Assembly: GCA_020404485.1 (NCBI GenBank)
Contig: DYDT01000005.1
Location: 1 to 17,141, forward strand
Origin: Rickettsia endosymbiont of Diachasma alloeum
GTDB lineage: Bacteria; Pseudomonadota; Alphaproteobacteria; Rickettsiales; Rickettsiaceae
Length of the DNA stretch: 17,141 nucleotides
Direction of reading: 5' to 3'
Shown here piece after piece: positions 7,408 through 16,489 of this stretch. Position 1 is the first letter of the stretch. Every line of letters starts with the position of its first letter. A program made the translations under genes and the position numbers. The notes below the pieces were generated by a model. The model was not told the DNA's origin and made no database searches. It saw only the letters and a program-made list of their open reading frames with translations.

Positions 7408-7641
7408 ATGCCTAAAAGAGTCCTACAAGGGGTGGTTATAAGTTCAAAAACTGATAAAACAGTTACAGTAAAAGTAGAAAGAAGATTTAAGCATCCTATT
7501 TATAAAAAATTTATAAAAGTATCTAAAAAATATGCAGCTCATGATCCAAATAATAAGTTTCAAGAAGGCGATAAAGTTAATATAATTGAAAGTCGTCCTA
7601 TTTCAAAAACTAAAACATGGGTAGTAATAAATGAAGAGTAA
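7408..7641 (+). CDS. rpsQ: 30S ribosomal protein S17
   Basis: S17, 77 residues, is a primary 16S rRNA binder (OB fold) in the 30S body. The N-terminal [20 protein letters not shown] and the later [11 protein letters not shown] segment, which carries the S17 signature, identify it. Length is normal for alphaproteobacteria. It is the last gene of the classical S10 operon. The 71-bp space that follows is the ancestral S10/spc boundary and holds a promoter-like pair. Confidence 0.95.
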   Translation: MPKRVLQGVVISSKTDKTVTVKVERRFKHPIYKKFIKVSKKYAAHDPNNKFQEGDKVNIIESRPISKTKTWVVINEE

Positions 7642-7653
7642 AGGTTTTATCCT

Positions 7654-7682
7654 TTGACTTTATTAGGAAAATTGTTTATTTT
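7654..7682 (+). promoter_or_regulatory. Putative internal promoter at the S10/spc boundary
   Basis: TTGACT (7654-7659, 5/6 to the -35 consensus) and TATTTT (7677-7682, 4/6 to the -10 consensus) are separated by 17 bp in the 71-bp gap between rpsQ and rplN. A start near 7689 would leave a leader of about 24 bases before rplN. The position matches the spc promoter of E. coli. Confidence 0.4.
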
Positions 7683-7712
7683 GTCTTTCGTGAATAAAAT
7701 TGGAAGTGATAT

Positions 7713-8081
7713 ATGATTCAAATGCAAAGCATTTTGGAAGTGGCAGACAATTCCGGTGCCAAAAAAGTTATGTGTATTAAAGTTCTAGGTGGCTCCCATC
7801 ATATGGTAGCAAAGCTAGGCGATGTTATAGTTGTATCTATTAAGGAAGCTATACCTGGTGGTAAAGTTAAAAAAGGTGACGTTTATAAAGGCGTTATTGT
7901 TCGTACAAAAACAGGAGTTGTAAGAGCTGATGGTAGTACAATAAAGTTTGACAAAAACGCATTAGTACTTTTAAACAAACAAGATGAGCCTATAGGTACT
8001 AGAGTTTTTGGTCCTGTGACAAGAGAACTTAGAGCCAAAAAATATGTTAGAATTATGTCGCTCGCAGAGGAAGTGTTATAA
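7713..8081 (+). CDS. rplN: 50S ribosomal protein L14
   Basis: L14, 122 residues, lies at the subunit interface, forms an intersubunit bridge with 16S rRNA, and is the site where silencing factor RsfS binds. [20 protein letters not shown] is the classic N-terminus and supports this start. [18 protein letters not shown] (about 50-67) is the family signature. Length is exactly typical. It is the first gene of the spc-type block, preceded by GGAAGTGA as Shine-Dalgarno and by a possible promoter at 7654-7682. rplX starts on the next base after its stop. Confidence 0.97.
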   Translation: MIQMQSILEVADNSGAKKVMCIKVLGGSHHMVAKLGDVIVVSIKEAIPGGKVKKGDVYKGVIVRTKTGVVRADGSTIKFDKNALVLLNKQDEPIGTRVFGPVTRELRAKKYVRIMSLAEEVL

Positions 8082-8411
8082 ATGATAAAATTAAAAGTAA
8101 AAAAAGGTGATGAAGTTATTGTTATTACTGGCAAATATAAAGGGAAAAAAGGAAAAATATTAAAGGTTTTTCCCGAAAAAAATAAAGTAGTTGTTTCAGG
8201 AATAAATTTAGTTAAAAAACATACTAAACCTACCAAAGTAAGCGAAGGTGGCATAATAACTAAGGAATTACCTATAGATATTTCAAATGTTGCACATGTT
8301 GATCCTAAAACTGGTAATCCTACTAAGGTCGCTTTTAAATTTTTAGAAGACGGTTCTAAAGTTAGAATAGCAAAAAAATCTGGAGAAATTATTGGTAAGG
8401 AAGGCAAATAA
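8082..8411 (+). CDS. rplX: 50S ribosomal protein L24
   Basis: L24, 109 residues, is one of the two assembly-initiator proteins of the 50S subunit and sits near the tunnel exit. A KOW motif covers about residues 5-32 ([20 protein letters not shown]). The conserved [13 protein letters not shown] follows. The protein is very basic and slightly longer than E. coli L24 (104 residues). It abuts rplN, and its TAA shares a base with the rplE ATG (TAATG). Confidence 0.96.
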   Translation: MIKLKVKKGDEVIVITGKYKGKKGKILKVFPEKNKVVVSGINLVKKHTKPTKVSEGGIITKELPIDISNVAHVDPKTGNPTKVAFKFLEDGSKVRIAKKSGEIIGKEGK

Positions 8412-8950
8412 TGTTAAGATTTAAAGAATTATATCAAAAGGAAATTATTAGCAATTTGCAAAAGGAATTTTCTTATAAAAATAAACATGAAATCCCAGCT
8501 ATTGAAAAAATTGTCATAAATATGGGTGTAGGGGAAGCAATAGCTGATTCAAAAGTGATTGATAAAGCGGTAAACGATTTAACTTTAATCTCCGGTCAAA
8601 AACCTGTTGTAACTCTAGCAAGAAAATCTATTGCAACATTTAAGTTACGTGATGGTATGAAAATAGGTTGCAAAGTTACTTTACGTAAAGATAGAATGTA
8701 TGATTTCTTAGAAAGGCTAGTAATTGTTGCATTACCTCGTGTTAAAGAGTTTCGTGGTTTTTCTTACAAAAGTTTTGATGGTAAAGGTAATTTTACTTTT
8801 GGACTAAAAGAGCAAATAGTTTTTCCTGAGATTAATTACGATAAAATTGATACTATAAGAGGAATGGATATTACAATCGTTACATCTGCTAAAACAGATA
8901 AAGAAGGTAGATCCTTGTTATCGGGATTTAATTTACCTTTTTATAATTAA
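8411..8950 (+). CDS. rplE: 50S ribosomal protein L5
   Basis: L5, 179 residues, binds 5S rRNA with L18 and L25 to form the central protuberance, and contacts P-site tRNA and S13. Family signatures are [20 protein letters not shown] near residue 32 and [20 protein letters not shown] (about 115-134). Length equals the E. coli protein. The 1-base overlap with rplX suggests reinitiation. In E. coli the S8 repressor binds the 5' part of rplE mRNA. I could not confirm such a site by eye. Confidence 0.97.
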   Translation: MLRFKELYQKEIISNLQKEFSYKNKHEIPAIEKIVINMGVGEAIADSKVIDKAVNDLTLISGQKPVVTLARKSIATFKLRDGMKIGCKVTLRKDRMYDFLERLVIVALPRVKEFRGFSYKSFDGKGNFTFGLKEQIVFPEINYDKIDTIRGMDITIVTSAKTDKEGRSLLSGFNLPFYN

Positions 8951-8964
8951 GTTTAAGGTATATA

Positions 8965-9270
8965 ATGGCAAAAGTAAGTTCTATAAAAAAGAATGAAAAA
9001 AGAAAGAAATTATCACAAAGCTTACATAATAAGCGTGAGAAATTAAAAAATAAAATCTACGATAAGAATATTTCATTAGAAGAGCGTTTTTCTTTGGTAA
9101 TGTCATTAGCACAATTATCTAGAAATTCATCAGCCACTAGAATTAGAAATAGATGTGAGCTTACAGGTAGACCAAGAGGGGTTATAAGAAAATTTGGCAT
9201 ATCAAGAAATAAACTCAGAGAGTTAAGTGGTAGGGGTTTAGTTCCAGGGATAATTAAGTCAAGTTGGTAA
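8965..9270 (+). CDS. rpsN: 30S ribosomal protein S14 (zinc-independent form)
   Basis: S14, 101 residues, is a 30S head protein next to S3 and S10. This is the long, zinc-free form: only one cysteine ([12 protein letters not shown]) remains where zinc-binding S14 has CxxC pairs, and the extended N-terminal helix is present. The C-terminus [17 protein letters not shown] is diagnostic. It lies 14 bases after rplE with AAGG just upstream. The form matches other alphaproteobacteria and suggests vertical inheritance. Confidence 0.96.
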   Translation: MAKVSSIKKNEKRKKLSQSLHNKREKLKNKIYDKNISLEERFSLVMSLAQLSRNSSATRIRNRCELTGRPRGVIRKFGISRNKLRELSGRGLVPGIIKSSW

Positions 9271-9289
9271 AAATAATAGGTGAATAAAT

Positions 9290-9688
9290 ATGTCAATGAC
9301 AGATAATGTAGCAGATATGTTAACTAGAATTAGAAATGCTTATAAAAGTAAACTAATAAATGTTTCTTTTCCTAGTTCTAAAATTAAAACTTCAATTTTA
9401 GAAGTGCTACAAAAAGAAGGTTATATAAAAAATTATACAAGTACTCCAAAAGATAACATTAGCTATACTGAGGTAACCTTAAAATATGCTGCTAATGGTG
9501 ATGCTTCTATACGTGAAATTCATAGAGTATCAAAGCCAGGTAAAAGAGTGTATTCTGCAATTAAGGACTTAAAAGGATACTACAATAATATGGGAATATA
9601 TATTCTATCTACTCCTTATGGTGTTATGTCCGATAGAGAAGCTCATATTAAAAATGTTGGTGGTGAAGTAATTTGTAAAGTATTTTAA
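9290..9688 (+). CDS. rpsH: 30S ribosomal protein S8
   Basis: S8, 132 residues, is a primary binder of the central domain of 16S rRNA and represses the spc operon in E. coli by binding rplE m[16 protein letters not shown] near the N-terminus and the C-terminal [20 protein letters not shown] are family signatures. The ATG at 9290 is favoured over the in-frame ATG at 9296 because AGGTGA (9278-9283) lies 6 bases upstream of it. Length is typical. Confidence 0.96.
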   Translation: MSMTDNVADMLTRIRNAYKSKLINVSFPSSKIKTSILEVLQKEGYIKNYTSTPKDNISYTEVTLKYAANGDASIREIHRVSKPGKRVYSAIKDLKGYYNNMGIYILSTPYGVMSDREAHIKNVGGEVICKVF

Positions 9689-9697
9689 GGTAAAAAA

Positions 9698-10231
9698 ATG
9701 TCACGCGTTGGAAAGTTACCGATTATTATACCTGAAGGTGTAAAAGTCGGGTTAAATGATTTAGAAGTAAAAATATCAGGACCTAAAGGTGAGTTATCAA
9801 AAAGCTTTAAAGGTAGTATAGGAATTTCATTAGCAGAGAATAAGCTTTTAGTAAAGCCATTATCTTCAAGTAAAACTGCACGTGCTATGTGGGGTACAGC
9901 TAGAAGTATAATATCAAATATGGTTACCGGAGTTAAAGAAGGCTTTAAGTTAAAGCTTGAAATTAATGGCGTAGGGTATAGAGCAATGATGAAAGGCAAG
10001 TATTTAAATCTGATGCTTGCTAAAAGCCACAATACAAAAATCGAAATACCTTCACATATTAAAGTTGAAGTACCTAAGCAGAATATAATTATTCTTGAAG
10101 GTACAGATAAGGAAAAATTAGGTCAATTTGCTTCAATTATTATAAAACAAAGACCACCTGAACCTTATAAAGGAAAAGGAATTAAATTTGAAGATCAATT
10201 TATACCACGCAAAGAAGGTAAGAAAAATTAA
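9698..10231 (+). CDS. rplF: 50S ribosomal protein L6
   Basis: L6, 177 residues, has two related domains and sits at the base of the L7/L12 stalk near the factor-binding sarcin-ricin loop. The N-terminal [15 protein letters not shown] and the C-terminal [20 protein letters not shown] (signature region) are typical. Length matches E. coli. The start follows TTTTAAGG with a spacer of 8 bases. It precedes rplR by 14 bases. Confidence 0.96.
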   Translation: MSRVGKLPIIIPEGVKVGLNDLEVKISGPKGELSKSFKGSIGISLAENKLLVKPLSSSKTARAMWGTARSIISNMVTGVKEGFKLKLEINGVGYRAMMKGKYLNLMLAKSHNTKIEIPSHIKVEVPKQNIIILEGTDKEKLGQFASIIIKQRPPEPYKGKGIKFEDQFIPRKEGKKN

Positions 10232-10245
10232 TTTAAGAGTTAAAT

Positions 10246-10602
10246 ATGCGTAGTGCTAAGCTAAAATTTGAAAAGAGAAGAAGTAGAATAAGACATAAAA
10301 TAGCTAAAACAGCTAATAGAGCTAGATTGTCAATATTTAAATCAGGTAGACATATCTATGCACAGATCATTGATGATACTAAATCAGTAACAATTGCTTC
10401 TGCTTCAACTTTAGACGAAAAGATTAAAAAATTAAAAAAATCTCATTGTAATGTTGAAAATGCTACAAAAATAGGTGAATTAATAGCTGAAAAAGCTGTA
10501 TCTTGTGGTGTAGAAGAGGTAGTGTTTGATAGAAGTGGACACAAGTATCATGGTGTTGTAAAGGCTCTTGCTGATGCTGCTAGAAAAAAAATAAGATTTT
10601 AG
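10246..10602 (+). CDS. rplR: 50S ribosomal protein L18
   Basis: L18, 118 residues, binds 5S rRNA and helps bring it into the 50S central protuberance. The arginine-rich N-terminus ([20 protein letters not shown]), the middle segment [14 protein letters not shown] and the C-terminal [20 protein letters not shown] identify it. Length is normal. AAGAG (10234-10238) precedes the start as a modest Shine-Dalgarno. It lies between rplF and rpsE as in nearly all bacteria. Confidence 0.96.
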   Translation: MRSAKLKFEKRRSRIRHKIAKTANRARLSIFKSGRHIYAQIIDDTKSVTIASASTLDEKIKKLKKSHCNVENATKIGELIAEKAVSCGVEEVVFDRSGHKYHGVVKALADAARKKIRF

Positions 10603-10617
10603 GTTAAGGTTTAAAAT

Positions 10618-11148
10618 ATGTCTAAAGTTAGAAAAAACGAAGAAGCTTTAAGTGAAGTTTTAGTTGATGTAAATAGAGTTACAAAAGTAGTAAAAGGTGG
10701 TAGAAGATTTGCTTTTTCTGCTTATGTAGTAGTTGGTGATAAAGCTGGAAGAGTTGGAGCAGGTCACGGTAAAGCAAAAGAAGTAAATGAAGCTAGAGAA
10801 AAAGCAAAACAAGCTGCTAAAAAGAAAATGATGAAAGTGTCTTTATATCAAAATAGAACAATTCATCACGATGTTACAGGCAGAAGTGGAGCAGCTAAAG
10901 TGATTTTAAGAAGAGCTAAAGCAGGTACAGGCGTTATAGCGGGTGGATCTATGAGAGCAATTTTTGATTCTTTAGGGGTTCATGATATTGTTGCTAAGTC
11001 GATAGGGTCAACAAATGTTTATACAATGATAGCTGCAACGTTTGATGCATTAAAAAAACTTTCGTCACCGCAATCTATTGCGGCAAGAAGAGATAAAAAA
11101 ATGAATGAAATTTTTATAAAATCTTCTGATATCCAAGTTAATGAATAA
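10618..11148 (+). CDS. rpsE: 30S ribosomal protein S5
   Basis: S5, 176 residues, lines the mRNA entry channel with S3 and S4 and influences decoding accuracy. The double-stranded RNA-binding-like domain starts with [20 protein letters not shown] (about 24-43), where spectinomycin-resistance changes are known. The C-terminal domain has [19 protein letters not shown] and KSIGSTN. The sequence looks wild type. Length is close to E. coli (167 residues) with small extensions. It is followed by a 25-bp spacer with AAGGTAAG. Confidence 0.96.
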   Translation: MSKVRKNEEALSEVLVDVNRVTKVVKGGRRFAFSAYVVVGDKAGRVGAGHGKAKEVNEAREKAKQAAKKKMMKVSLYQNRTIHHDVTGRSGAAKVILRRAKAGTGVIAGGSMRAIFDSLGVHDIVAKSIGSTNVYTMIAATFDALKKLSSPQSIAARRDKKMNEIFIKSSDIQVNE

Positions 11149-11173
11149 TATTTTAAGGTAAGATGTATACGCT

Positions 11174-11371
11174 ATGAATAATAAAAATTTAATTAATGAT
11201 GTAAAAGTTACTCAAGTTAAAAGCAGTATAGGTCGTAAATATGATCAAAAATTAACATTAATTGGACTTGGTTTAAATAAAATTAATAAATCTGTTGTTC
11301 TTAAAAATACTGATTCAGTTCAAGGTATGCTCAAAAAAGTAGGGCATTTATTAAAAATAGAAAATGTGTAA
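11174..11371 (+). CDS. rpmD: 50S ribosomal protein L30
   Basis: L30, 65 residues, is a small surface protein of the 50S subunit. [20 protein letters not shown] followed by [20 protein letters not shown] is the standard pattern (QxxSxIGR and LGLxKI). It has a few extra N-terminal residues compared with E. coli L30 (59). The nearest strong Shine-Dalgarno (AAGGTAAGA, 11156-11164) is about 9 bases upstream of the ATG. L30 is missing in some reduced genomes, and here it is intact. Confidence 0.93.
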   Translation: MNNKNLINDVKVTQVKSSIGRKYDQKLTLIGLGLNKINKSVVLKNTDSVQGMLKKVGHLLKIENV

Positions 11372-11384
11372 TTAGAGTTTTGCA

Positions 11385-11843
11385 ATGAAATTAAATGAAT
11401 TGTATAATAATATAGGTGCTAAAAAAAATAAGAAAAGAGTAGCACGTGGTATTGGTAGTGGAAAAGGAAAAACTGCTGGAAGGGGTGTTAAAGGTCAAAA
11501 ATCTAGAGCAGGTGTTGCAATAAAAGGTTTTGAAGGTGGTCAAACTCCGATGATTAAAAGGCTACCTAAGAGAGGCTTTAATTGTATCTCATCTAAAAAA
11601 TATAATGTTATTAATATTTATAATATTGAAGCAGCACTAGCAGAAGAGCGTTTAAATCCAACTGATGTTATTACCAAGGAAAAGTTAATAGAAATTGGTT
11701 TAATTAATAAAAGTAATAAAAAGTTAATAAAATTATTATCTATTTGTAGTGATGATTTCAATTATACTTTGTCGTTTAAATTGGATTCTTATTCCTCTAA
11801 AGCTAAAGAAATAGTTGAAAAAGCAGGCGGAAAATTATTATAA
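11385..11843 (+). CDS. rplO: 50S ribosomal protein L15
   Basis: L15, 152 residues, enters late in 50S assembly and has a long N-terminal tail that reaches into 23S rRNA. The glycine-rich tail [20 protein letters not shown] (about 21-40) and [18 protein letters not shown] are diagnostic. The globular C-terminal part is lysine-rich and AT-biased but has normal length. It ends 3 bases before the secY start. Confidence 0.96.
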   Translation: MKLNELYNNIGAKKNKKRVARGIGSGKGKTAGRGVKGQKSRAGVAIKGFEGGQTPMIKRLPKRGFNCISSKKYNVINIYNIEAALAEERLNPTDVITKEKLIEIGLINKSNKKLIKLLSICSDDFNYTLSFKLDSYSSKAKEIVEKAGGKLL

Positions 11844-11846
11844 TTT

Positions 11847-13148
11847 ATGAACCAAAATTTCTCTAAAAAATCTAGCAATGATTTAATTAATCGTATTATT
11901 TTTACTATTTTTGTTCTTATAATATGCAGATTTGGTTCGTTTATACCTATTGCAGGTATAGATGCTATTGCCTTAGGTAGTATTGCTGAAAAAAACCAGT
12001 CAGGGATACTTGGTATGTTTAATATGTTGTCAGGTGGTTCACTAGGCAGAATGTCTATTTTTGCTTTAGCGATTATGCCATATATAACAGCATCAATAAT
12101 TATCCAGCTAATGTCTGTAGCATATAAGCCTTTAGAAAATTTAAAAAAAGAAGGAGAAGCTGGTAAAAGAAAAATAAATCAATTATCTAGATATTTAACA
12201 GTCTTGCTTGCTTCACTTCAAGCTTATGGTGTTGCGGTAAGTTTAGAGTCAATTGTAACAAATACTGGACCTGTAGTAATTATACCGGGACTTTTCTTTA
12301 AAATTACAACAGTAATTACTTTAGTGGTAGGTACGATGCTGCTAATGTGGTTAGGCGAACAGATTACGCAGCGCGGTATAGGTAATGGTACTTCTTTAAT
12401 TATATTTATAGGTATCATTTCCGGTGTGCCTAGTGCTATCATTAGTATGTTTGAACTATCAAGAAAAGGTGCACTATCGCCTTTAGTTGCAATTGCTGTT
12501 TGTGTAGGAGTAGTTGTATTAATATCTATAATAATTTTCTTTGAGAAAGCACAAAGAAAATTATTAGTTCAGTATCCTAAAAGGCAAGTAGGAAATAAAA
12601 TTTACGGCGGTGATTCAACATATATGCCACTTAAGTTAAATACTTCTGGGGTAATTCCTCCGATATTTGCTAGTTCAATTTTGTTATTTCCGGCTACATT
12701 AGCTAATTTTTCAAGTAGTAATTCTGAAATAATGAATATGCTTACTTATTATTTGGGTCATGGAAAGCCTATATATATATTACTATATGTAGCATTAATA
12801 ATGTTTTTTAGCTTTTTTTACACTGCAATAGTATTTAATTCTGAGGAAACTGCTAATAATTTAAGAAAATACGGTGCCTATATTCCTGGTAAGAGGCCAG
12901 GAAAAAATACATCTGAATATTTTGATTATATACTTACTAGGCTTACTGTTGTAGGTAGTATATATTTAAGTGTAATATGTATAATACCTGAATTATTAAT
13001 GAATAAATATGTTATTTCTCTTTCTCTAGGTGGTACAAGTTTTTTAATTGTAGTAAATGTAGTACTTGATACGTTGACTCAAATTCAAACTTACTTATTT
13101 AGTAGTAAATATGAAAGTTTAATGAAAAAAGTCAAATTAAAAAATTAA
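11847..13148 (+). CDS. secY: Protein translocase channel subunit SecY
   Basis: SecY, 433 residues, is the pore of the SecYEG translocase in the inner membrane, which secretes unfolded proteins with SecA and inserts membrane proteins from SRP-bound ribosomes. The N-terminus ([20 protein letters not shown]) is transmembrane segment 1, followed by the plug region with [33 protein letters not shown] and [17 protein letters not shown] are family signatures. I can trace about ten hydrophobic segments. The cytoplasmic loop with [20 protein letters not shown] carries the Arg-containing C5-type contact region. Length is close to E. coli (443). It lies 3 bases after rplO. No rpmJ follows it, unlike in E. 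coli. Confidence 0.97.
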   Translation: MNQNFSKKSSNDLINRIIFTIFVLIICRFGSFIPIAGIDAIALGSIAEKNQSGILGMFNMLSGGSLGRMSIFALAIMPYITASIIIQLMSVAYKPLENLKKEGEAGKRKINQLSRYLTVLLASLQAYGVAVSLESIVTNTGPVVIIPGLFFKITTVITLVVGTMLLMWLGEQITQRGIGNGTSLIIFIGIISGVPSAIISMFELSRKGALSPLVAIAVCVGVVVLISIIIFFEKAQRKLLVQYPKRQVGNKIYGGDSTYMPLKLNTSGVIPPIFASSILLFPATLANFSSSNSEIMNMLTYYLGHGKPIYILLYVALIMFFSFFYTAIVFNSEETANNLRKYGAYIPGKRPGKNTSEYFDYILTRLTVVGSIYLSVICIIPELLMNKYVISLSLGGTSFLIVVNVVLDTLTQIQTYLFSSKYESLMKKVKLKN

Positions 13149-13161
13149 AAATGAGTTAGAA

Positions 13162-13800
13162 GTGATAATAATTTTTTTAGGTCCTCCCGGTGCTGGAAAA
13201 GGAACTCAAGGAAAAAAAATAGCTGAAAAAATTCATTTACCACATATAGCAATTGGCGATATATTTAGAGCAATTATCAAAACATCAAGTAAAGATGCTG
13301 AGGTAATTAATAGTTATGTTGAGCAAGGAAAGCTTATTCCTGATGAAATAGTTAATCATATAATTAAAAACTTTTTATCATCTTCTGATTATAAAAAAGG
13401 TTATATATTAGATGGATATCCGCGTAATTTAGAACAAGCTAAGTTTTTTGAATCATTTGTTACAGAAAAAATAAAAGTAATATATTTAAATGTTTCAGAT
13501 GAATTACTAATTAAAAGAATTTTAGGCAGATATAGTTGTAAAAATTGTGGAAAAATATATAATGATTATTTTCTAAAGCCTAAAATTGATAAAATATGTG
13601 ATGTTTGTAAATCAAGCGTATTTGAATATAGAAAAGATGATAATGAAGAAGTAATAAAAGAAAGAATTAATATATTTAAAACAGAAACTTATCCATTAAT
13701 ACAGCATTATAAAAACAACGATGATTTTTATATGATTGATGGAAATAAAAGTGAACAGCAAATAGAAGATCATATAGAGAAAGTACTAAAAATAAATTGA
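13162..13800 (+). CDS. adk: Adenylate kinase (zinc-lid type)
   Basis: Adenylate kinase, 212 residues, catalyses ATP + AMP = 2 ADP in the cytoplasm. The P loop is [10 protein letters not shown] (7-16), the AMP-site segment DGYPRN is at 84-89, and the lid contains Cys126, Cys129, Cys146 and Cys149 as two CxxC pairs that should bind structural zinc. [13 protein letters not shown] follows with the conserved Arg. The start is GTG at 13162. The ATG at 13151 meets a stop after two codons, and GTG places [10 protein letters not shown] at the normal N-terminus. The secY-adk-rpsM order is common in alphaproteobacteria. Rickettsia also imports host ATP, so the enzyme probably balances imported and internal nucleotides (inference). 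Confidence 0.96.
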   Translation: MIIIFLGPPGAGKGTQGKKIAEKIHLPHIAIGDIFRAIIKTSSKDAEVINSYVEQGKLIPDEIVNHIIKNFLSSSDYKKGYILDGYPRNLEQAKFFESFVTEKIKVIYLNVSDELLIKRILGRYSCKNCGKIYNDYFLKPKIDKICDVCKSSVFEYRKDDNEEVIKERINIFKTETYPLIQHYKNNDDFYMIDGNKSEQQIEDHIEKVLKIN

Positions 13801-13824
13801 CTTTAGTAAAGATTTTTATATTAT
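13797..13824 (+). promoter_or_regulatory. Putative internal promoter at the spc/alpha boundary
   Basis: TTGACT (13797-13802, 5/6 to the -35 consensus) overlaps the adk stop codon. TATTAT (13819-13824, 5/6 to the -10 consensus) follows after 16 bp. A start near 13831 would give rpsM a leader of about 28 bases. This 58-bp gap is where E. coli begins its alpha operon. Confidence 0.42.
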
Positions 13825-13858
13825 TTTCTAGTTACCAGTAAAATTTTGGAGAATATTT

Positions 13859-14236
13859 GTGGCAAGAATTGCGAGTGTTAACATTCCCGATAATAAACGT
13901 TTAGTAGTAAGCTTGACTTATATTTATGGTCTTGGGACTACTATGGCAAAAACAATTTGTAAAAAAGCAAAAATATTAGAAGATAAGAAAGTTAAAGATC
14001 TTATTGATCAAGAACTAATAAGCTTACGTAATATTATCGAGAATGAATATAAAGTTGAAGGTGATTTAAGAAGAGAAGTAACGCTTAATATTAAAAAGAA
14101 GAAAGATATTAGAAGTTATCAAGGGCTTAGACATATACGTAAGCTACCTGTAAGAGGTCAGAATACTCATTCTAATGCTAGAACTAGAAAAGGTAAAGCT
14201 GTTGCAATAGCCGGAAAGAAAAAAGCTGTAAAATAA
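13859..14236 (+). CDS. rpsM: 30S ribosomal protein S13
   Basis: S13, 125 residues, is in the 30S head, contacts P-site tRNA through its C-terminal tail and bridges to L5. [37 protein letters not shown] and the tail [20 protein letters not shown] identify it. The start is GTG at 13859, supported by TTGGAG (13846-13851) 7 bases upstream. It is one of only two GTG starts among the 31 complete protein genes here, the other being adk just before it. It opens the alpha block. rpsD is not present in the block, as is usual in alphaproteobacteria. Confidence 0.96.
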   Translation: MARIASVNIPDNKRLVVSLTYIYGLGTTMAKTICKKAKILEDKKVKDLIDQELISLRNIIENEYKVEGDLRREVTLNIKKKKDIRSYQGLRHIRKLPVRGQNTHSNARTRKGKAVAIAGKKKAVK

Positions 14237-14260
14237 TAGTTAAAGTAGAGTATAAACATA

Positions 14261-14644
14261 ATGAATCAGACGGTTAAAGCTAAAAAAAAGAAAAAAACTA
14301 TTACACTAGGTGTGGTACATATTAGAGCATCGTTTAATAATACTATTGTAACATTTACTGATGTTCAGGGTAATGCGATATCTTCTGCATCAGCTGGAGC
14401 TAATGGGTTTAAAGGAGCAAAAAAAGCTACCCCTTATGCAGCTCAGATAACAATTGATAAAGCAGCTGAAAAAGCAAAAGAATACGGTCTGAAAACTATT
14501 TCTATTAGAATTGGAGGACCTGGTGCTCAGCGTGAATCTGCAATGAGAGCTTTATTTGGGCAGAATTTTGTAGTTACATCAATTTTAGATGTATCTTCAA
14601 TTGCTCATAATGGAGTAAAAGCACCGAAAAGAAGAAGAGTATAA
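14261..14644 (+). CDS. rpsK: 30S ribosomal protein S11
   Basis: S11, 127 residues, forms the 30S platform with S18 and S21 near the E site and the Shine-Dalgarno helix. [20 protein letters not shown] and the signature region [16 protein letters not shown] are clear, as is the C-terminal [12 protein letters not shown]. Length is normal. The N-terminus is a short lysine stretch (KAKKKKKT). It lies 24 bases after rpsM and 16 bases before rpoA. Confidence 0.97.
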
Positions 14645-14660
14645 GAAGCATAGGTATTAA

Positions 14661-15686
14661 ATGTTATCGTTAAGTAAAAACTGGAACGCTTTAATAAAAA
14701 CAGATAAAGTATCTTATGAGAGCTTCCCTGAGACTAATAATAAATCTAAAATTATAGTTGAGCCTTTAGAAAGAGGATTTGGTTTGACTTTAGGTAATGC
14801 TATGAGAAGAGTTTTACTTTCTTCTCTACAAGGAGCAGCAGTCACCTCTATAAAAATTCCTGGAATAGAGCATGAATTTTCTTCTATACCAGGTGTAAAA
14901 GAGGACATCTCAGAGATAATTCTGAATGTTAAAGGTATAGAAATCAAAATGCACGTTGCAGAAAAGCGTGTTATAAGATTAAAAGCAACAGGACCTGGGG
15001 TTGTGACAGCTGGTATGATTGAAGCTGGACATGATGTAGAAATATTAAATCCTGATCATGTAATTTGTAATTTAGCTAAGAATAAACAATTTGAAATGGA
15101 ATTAACTTGCAAAATTGGCAAGGGATATAAACTTAATATAAATAATAATGAAGATAATAATTTACCAATTGGTGAAATAGCTATAGATGCTTTATTTAAT
15201 CCTGTAAAAAGCGTTACTTATAAAGTAGAAAATACAAGAATAGGACAGGTCACCGACTATGATAAGTTAATCATGTTTGTTGAAACTAATGGTGATATAT
15301 TGCCTGAAATGGCAGTAGGCTTAGCTGCCCGTATTTTGCAAGAACAGCTTCAATTATTTATTTCTTTCGAAGAACAAGAAGAAGATAAACAAGTTAAGAC
15401 AGATGCATTACCATTTTCTCCTTATTTACTTAAACGAGTTGATGAATTGGAGTTATCAGTTAGATCAGCAAACTGTTTAAAAAATGATAATATAATTTAT
15501 ATAGGTGATTTAGTAAAAAGAACTGAAGCTGATATGCTAAGAACTCCAAATTTTGGTAGGAAGTCACTAAATGAGATTAAGGAAATACTTGCAAAATGTG
15601 GTTTAAGGTTTGGTATGGATGTACCAGATTGGCCACCAGAAAATATACATGAATTATCTAAACGTTACGAAGATTCTTATAATTAA
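14661..15686 (+). CDS. rpoA: DNA-directed RNA polymerase subunit alpha
   Basis: RpoA, 341 residues, is the scaffold on which the beta and beta' subunits assemble. The N-terminal domain (about 1-235) dimerises and shows [20 protein letters not shown] near residue 34. The C-terminal domain (about 250-341) binds promoter UP elements and activators. It contains [10 protein letters not shown], in which Arg268 aligns with E. coli Arg265, then [16 protein letters not shown] and DWPPENI. Both domains and the acidic linker ([11 protein letters not shown]) are intact, so UP-element recognition is expected, which matters in an AT-rich genome. It sits between rpsK and rplQ as usual. Confidence 0.98.
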   Translation: MLSLSKNWNALIKTDKVSYESFPETNNKSKIIVEPLERGFGLTLGNAMRRVLLSSLQGAAVTSIKIPGIEHEFSSIPGVKEDISEIILNVKGIEIKMHVAEKRVIRLKATGPGVVTAGMIEAGHDVEILNPDHVICNLAKNKQFEMELTCKIGKGYKLNINNNEDNNLPIGEIAIDALFNPVKSVTYKVENTRIGQVTDYDKLIMFVETNGDILPEMAVGLAARILQEQLQLFISFEEQEEDKQVKTDALPFSPYLLKRVDELELSVRSANCLKNDNIIYIGDLVKRTEADMLRTPNFGRKSLNEIKEILAKCGLRFGMDVPDWPPENIHELSKRYEDSYN

Positions 15687-15697
15687 GGACAATAAAG

Positions 15698-16126
15698 ATG
15701 CGACATAAAATTAAAGGTAGAAAATTAAATGTAACAAGTAGCCATAGGAAAGCAATGCTTGCTAATATGGCAGTATCACTTGTTACTCATGAACAAATAA
15801 AAACTACTTTGCCAAAAGCTAAAGAATTAAGACCTTATATTGAAGTTTTAGTTACTAAAGCTAAAGGTAATAACTTAGCAGCAAGAAGAAATATTCTATC
15901 AAAAATAAAAGATAAAAAAGCAATTGAGAAGCTTATAAATGTTTTAGGTGCTAGATACAAAGATAGACCAGGTGGATATACTAGAATAGTAAAAGCTGGG
16001 TTTCGCTATGGTGATTTAGCTCCAATCGCATATATTGAATTTGTAGATAGAGATATTAATGCTAAAGGAAATATACCTCAAGATAATAGCAAAGAAGATA
16101 TTAAAAGTAATAAAGGGACTAAATAA
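15698..16126 (+). CDS. rplQ: 50S ribosomal protein L17
   Basis: L17, 142 residues, is a 50S protein near the tunnel exit side. [20 protein letters not shown] and [20 protein letters not shown] are the family signature, followed by [20 protein letters not shown]. The conserved core ends near residue 120 (IEFVDRD). A polar, lysine- and asparagine-rich tail of about 20 residues follows that E. coli L17 (127 residues) lacks. The last base of its TAA is the first base of the rpsT ATG. AAGGAC (15687-15692) is the Shine-Dalgarno. Confidence 0.96.
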   Translation: MRHKIKGRKLNVTSSHRKAMLANMAVSLVTHEQIKTTLPKAKELRPYIEVLVTKAKGNNLAARRNILSKIKDKKAIEKLINVLGARYKDRPGGYTRIVKAGFRYGDLAPIAYIEFVDRDINAKGNIPQDNSKEDIKSNKGTK

Positions 16127-16389
16127 TGGCTAATCATTCTTCAGCAAAGAAAGCTGCAAGACAAACAGTAAAAAAAACCTTAGTTAATAAAAAAAGAGCT
16201 AGTGCAATAAAAACTTTTGTGAAAAAAGTTTTACATGAAATTAATCAAGGTAATAAAGAAGAAGCTAATTCAGCTTTAGTAATTGCACAATCTAAGATAA
16301 TGCAAGGTGTGAAAAAAAATATAATTAAGTTAAATACTGCATCAAGAAAAATCAGTAAATTATCGAAAAAAATAAAAACCATGAATTAA
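16126..16389 (+). CDS. rpsT: 30S ribosomal protein S20
   Basis: S20, 87 residues, is a three-helix primary binder at the base of the 30S body. [20 protein letters not shown] is the classic N-terminus, and the rest is helical and very lysine-rich. Length matches the family. Its ATG overlaps the rplQ stop (TAATG), so it is the last gene of the long operon and probably translated by reinitiation. This is not the usual place: E. coli rpsT stands alone, and several free-living alphaproteobacteria keep it next to dnaA. Confidence 0.95.
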   Translation: MANHSSAKKAARQTVKKTLVNKKRASAIKTFVKKVLHEINQGNKEEANSALVIAQSKIMQGVKKNIIKLNTASRKISKLSKKIKTMN

Positions 16390-16400
16390 ATTTAAATCAT

Positions 16401-16435
16401 AAAAACAATTATATTATTTTTTAATTCTAGTTTTT
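16401..16435 (+). terminator. Weak imperfect hairpin after rpsT (possible operon terminator)
   Basis: AAAAACAATTA (16401-16411) can pair with TAATT (16422-16426) and GTTTTT (16430-16435) across a CTA bulge, 12 bases after the rpsT stop. The stem is nearly all A-T and no T-run follows it. I list it only because the 35-gene block should end somewhere before tRNA-Val. Confidence 0.2.
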
Positions 16436-16489
16436 AATAAATTTATTCTTCATTGTATTTTATCTAATTAATTTTAAGTTAATAATATA

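Noticed and set aside
7640..7655. AAAGG/CCTTT hairpin after rpsQ as an S10 operon terminator
   Set aside because: The 5-bp stem has only two G-C pairs and no T-run, and genes continue directly on the same strand. It is too weak to call.
7883..8407. Long - strand open frame of 174 codons opposite rplN/rplX
   Set aside because: It is antisense to two clear ribosomal protein genes, has a low-complexity hydrophobic translation typical of the complement of lysine-rich genes, and shows no family motif.
9296..9298. Alternative ATG start for rpsH two codons downstream
   Set aside because: The AGGTGA at 9278-9283 is correctly spaced for the ATG at 9290 and too far from 9296.
9685..10032. - strand open frame opposite rplF, with similar ones opposite rpsJ, rplV, rpsN, secY and rpoA
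   Set aside because: Each lies wholly or mostly inside a well-identified + strand gene, and none gives a recognisable protein.
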